Below are positions 60,691 to 64,000 of a DNA stretch of 64,000 nucleotides, one piece after another. Every line of letters starts with the position of its first letter. Position 1 is the stretch's first letter. Under the pieces are notes generated by a model. That model made no database searches, had not been told where the DNA came from, and saw nothing but the letters and a program-made list of their open reading frames with translations. Both the position numbers and the translations under genes were made by a program. Origin of the DNA: Certhia americana (taxonomy: Eukaryota; Chordata; Aves; Passeriformes; Certhiidae); assembly GCA_018697195.1 (NCBI GenBank), contig CM031858.1, positions 124,697,234 to 124,761,233 on the forward strand, given 5' to 3'.

Positions 60691-63600
60691 ATTTTATTCT
60701 TTTTTTCTGTGCCTTGCCTCCTCACCCTCCACAAGTAGATGCAGAGATTTCTTTGGATGGCTAAGTGTTAACATTCGATACTAAAAAAAAAAACCAAAAC
60801 AACTTGCTGCAAATAATTTCTGCTTCTGACATAGATTAGAATTTATAGAAAATAGCTGTTATTTTAAGCTGTGTTTTTAAGCTTCTCTCATAATAAGGCA
60901 GGTTAAGACATACATTATTATGTCAACTTCAAGATGACTAGTTTCCAAAAAGCAGAATCCAGCTAAGGTGGTTATACCTAAAGCTGGATTTTATGCACAC
61001 TAATGCAAAGCTGAGCAGGTTGCAGATGGGGTACTTCAGCCCCAGTCTAGTGTGTAGCAGAAGGTTTGGATCCCCTCAGAAACACAGTAGTACTGTGTGC
61101 CCAAAGGCTTTCTCTTGCTGTTTTGTTTCCCCCCTCCAGCTCCACTAACCTGAGAACTTTGGAGCAATTGCTTTCAGCTGGGTTTATCAAAAGCTTCTTG
61201 TCTGAATAATGCTGGGTATGTGTCTAAACTGCTGCTTTGGCTTCTGTTATCTTCTAAATGTGGGTTATTTTTGGTAGATGATACACAAATGGGTTTCTTC
61301 AGTTAGATGATGAATCCTTTGGTGGGTCTTTGAAGGATTTGAATGCTTTGAAATTTTCTGTTTTCCCTGTAGAGAAAGCTTTAGGTTTGATATCATGGAC
61401 AGGCAAGTCTGCCTGTGTGTCTTGACTGGGATACCAGGGGTTATTGAAGTGCAAAGGCCTCTGTCCAGTTAGCTTTTCTTGTTCCCTGGATCTGCGTGCT
61501 GCACATCTGATTATATCTAGAGCATGTGAGGAAATGGTCTTGTGGGGGACCATAGCTCCAGTTTGGTGAGAGCCTGGAAAATAACTTCTAGGCCATTGAA
61601 CAAACTTCAGCATTGTTTTTAATTATCTGAATGGTGTTTCTCAGAGAATTGTCTTTAGACTTAAATATATTTTAAGCTTGTTAATTGTGATACAATAATG
61701 TGATTTTTTTTTTTTTTTGTTAAATGTGTATGGACTATAATATTTTATCTAAATATGCTCGGAAAAGAGCTTCAGAGTCCACAGAACAGTGTTAACTTTG
61801 TAGCTAGAAAGGAGCAGCTGCAGAAAAAGTATGTTTGTTAAAATTCAGTGAATTCCATCTAATTAGTTAAGAATTAACATTGGGACAGCAAGGAGCTCTA
61901 GAAGATGAACTGCACTCTTAGAGGGTGTGAGATGGAAAAGCCAGTGCATGAATGTAGCAGCTTTGTTAATGGGCCTGAAGTCTGGGTGCAGTCAGCAAGG
62001 AAAAGGTTGCAGCAGGGCCCAGTTGATGCTGCTGTAAAACCCTTAACACTTGAAATGCTGGCCTTTAAGGTATAGATCTAACATCAGACTTCAAAGTAGT
62101 CAGCCTCCCTTTAGCCTGGAAATGCATACAGGATTAACTGTTTAGAGATCCCAAGCTTATGCTGAGAAACAAGCCAAATTATTTTCAGATCAAATGAAGA
62201 GGGTTTTTTGAGCACGTGACTATGCCACTCCATTTATTTCCAAAAATTCATGCAGTAGAGGCACAGTATTAGTCCAGTTCCTTCAGAGATTTTATTGATA
62301 CTGAATGCCAAGATTGTCACCTTGACAAGAAATGGTGGCTGCATTCCACTTCTATAAAACTAAGGTGCCTCTAGCTAGGAAGGCTAGCTTTCATGAGTCG
62401 GTGTGTGCTGCATTCTCCTGAGTTATATCTGCATAGGTTACATCTTGTTCAAACTAGCCTTAAGTTCCTCCTCCTGGATTTAGGTTGCAAAACATTATCA
62501 GTGAAGAAGTGTCACAAAATAAATCTTACCTGGGAATGTTTTTCTTGTTTCATGTTGCTGAAATGTAGGAAATAAACTTCTGAAGCATTGCTTTAATTGA
62601 AGCATTCTTTAAGTAACTATGCTCCTTAAGAAATGCTGCTTTAGTGAGTGACCTGCATGTGCTCTTTCGATGTTGCCATGCCATCCATCTTTCTTCAAGT
62701 TACCCTCTGCATCCACTTGGAGATCACGCTGCTGAGGTCATAGGATATAATATTAATATGTCTATATATTTTTATCATCTTTTTCAGACATCGAGGTAAT
62801 TGAAAGAGAGGGGAGTGGGAGGGTTTATCTTTAACCTTTGATCAGTTGGAATTCAGGGAAATGCTTTCTTTTAAACCTTACTGAGACTTGATATGCCAAG
62901 ATGTTTATAAGCTGCATAGGATATATTATACTACTATGGCTAAGTTTGCAAAAATTGCCATTGCCATTTGCAGTCATAGTTTTTTCAGAACTATTGGATT
63001 TTAATCTTTCCGGTGATACCTCAAAGATAATTTGCAGCTAAGGACGATCTACTGGCTTGTTGCCTTTTGTGCTGTGGCCTGCTAGGTAAGTGTTTGGGAG
63101 GTTATTTTGCCCTGTGCATGTCATTTCCCCAAGTAGATCATTGTCCTTTTTCTGAGATATTTCATAAAGTTTTCCTGAAGCACTGAGAAAATTGTTTTTC
63201 AAGAGCCAAAGTACTGGAGTACCTGTGCAAATCTGTGGTGTTTAATGAGAATTATTGGAAGTTCCTATTCTTTGATGTAGCTTTAGAAAAGAATCTAAAA
63301 CTGAATGTGGTTTCAAGTTACCACATCAAATGATTTAACTGTAGAGTGTACTCATTGTGATGGATGATGACTCATTTCTTTATCATCACAGAATAAAATC
63401 TCAAACAACTGTTCTCTCAGACACACTACTGTTTGTCTCGCACCAGATATTATTTTTTTTTTTTTTTTTTATTTTTTTTCCCCTTGCTTGCTGGATTGCT
63501 TCAATTAAGCACATACTTTTCTGCACTTCTCCTGGCTGGCTCTGAAGTGATTGTCTCTCTAGATCTATTGCCTTATTTCCTTGCTAGAGAAGCAATAATG

Positions 63601-64000
63601 CTAGAAATGAGTTTCTGTAGGAAAGAACCCTAGTGGAGTTAGGGAGATCTGGGTCTGTTCAGAATCAGCACATAGGTGCAAAACCCACTTGATGGAAAAA
63701 GAGTAATGAAAATATTTAACCTCAGTGTCCTTTCTACATTTTGGTGTGATGCTGCCTTGCTTTTACTGATGTTAATGAAGATCATTGGCTTTCCCCACAC
63801 CTCCTACTGAAGGCAGAACAGTTAACAGCAAATCCGTAGTTACTGCATCAAGGACATTGGCCAAACAATTCTGCCTGTCAAGTGTCTGCAAATTTGATGT
63901 ATCCTGAATATTGCTAGCATTCTAAAACATTTCCTTGTAAATTAAGTATTTGTATGAAAACAAACAATAAATTTTAAATTTTGGATTTGGTGGCACTGTT
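60691..64000. other. Downstream sequence with no recognised gene
   Basis: AT-rich sequence with a poly-T run near 63450-63478 and scattered AATAAA hexamers. I saw no exon, transposon or RNA gene. It may be distal 3' UTR or intergenic DNA. Confidence 0.6.

Noticed and set aside
1..64000. CRISPR arrays, operons, tRNA or rRNA genes
   Set aside because: None seen; the sequence is vertebrate nuclear DNA with spliced gene structure and CR1 repeats.

Overview
This is a window of a vertebrate nuclear genome, most likely a bird. It carries several CR1 LINE fragments, including the characteristic octamer tails (ATTCTATG-like), and few other repeats. It also has a strong CpG island and one compact spliced gene. 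No bacterial, organellar or RNA genes were recognised.

Layout: positions 1-24,706 are gene-free upstream DNA. They hold CR1 fragments, simple repeats, a 400-base assembly gap (12,566-12,965) inside a GGAA microsatellite, one integrase-like retroelement remnant and one possible LTR. Positions 24,707-34,153 contain the same ~4.7 kb sequence twice in tandem: upstream flank, CpG island, and most of the first coding exon. The first copy of the exon (28,717-29,432) is broken by a stop at codon 4 and by frameshifts, and it stops before the splice donor. The second copy (33,431-34,357) is intact. The copies differ mainly by single-base insertions and deletions, which points to an assembly or gap-filling artefact rather than a real duplication.

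The one confidently identified gene is ZBTB10 (plus strand), a BTB/POZ zinc-finger transcription factor. Five coding exons (33,431-34,357; 41,265-42,162; 50,680-50,853; 52,784-52,959; 55,404-55,709) join in frame, with GT/AG borders and matching phases, to 2,481 coding bases and 826 residues. In order the protein has: a low-complexity N-terminus with a duplicated motif; a BED/TTF-like Cys-Cys/His-His module that I consider the most interesting feature here; a BTB domain; a linker with three SUMO-type motifs and a basic nuclear-localisation-like stretch; four DFKYG repeats; two classical C2H2 fingers; a Cys-rich degenerate finger; and an acidic tail.

Downstream of 55,709 lies an AT-rich region, probably a long 3' UTR with several AATAAA signals. 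From about 60.7 kb to the end no gene is recognisable. Intron 2 holds a G/T-rich tract with four TTGGGG words, the motif reported for ZBTB10 binding at variant telomeric repeats. Autoregulation there is speculation. All homology statements rest on recognition by eye and memory; no database search was run.
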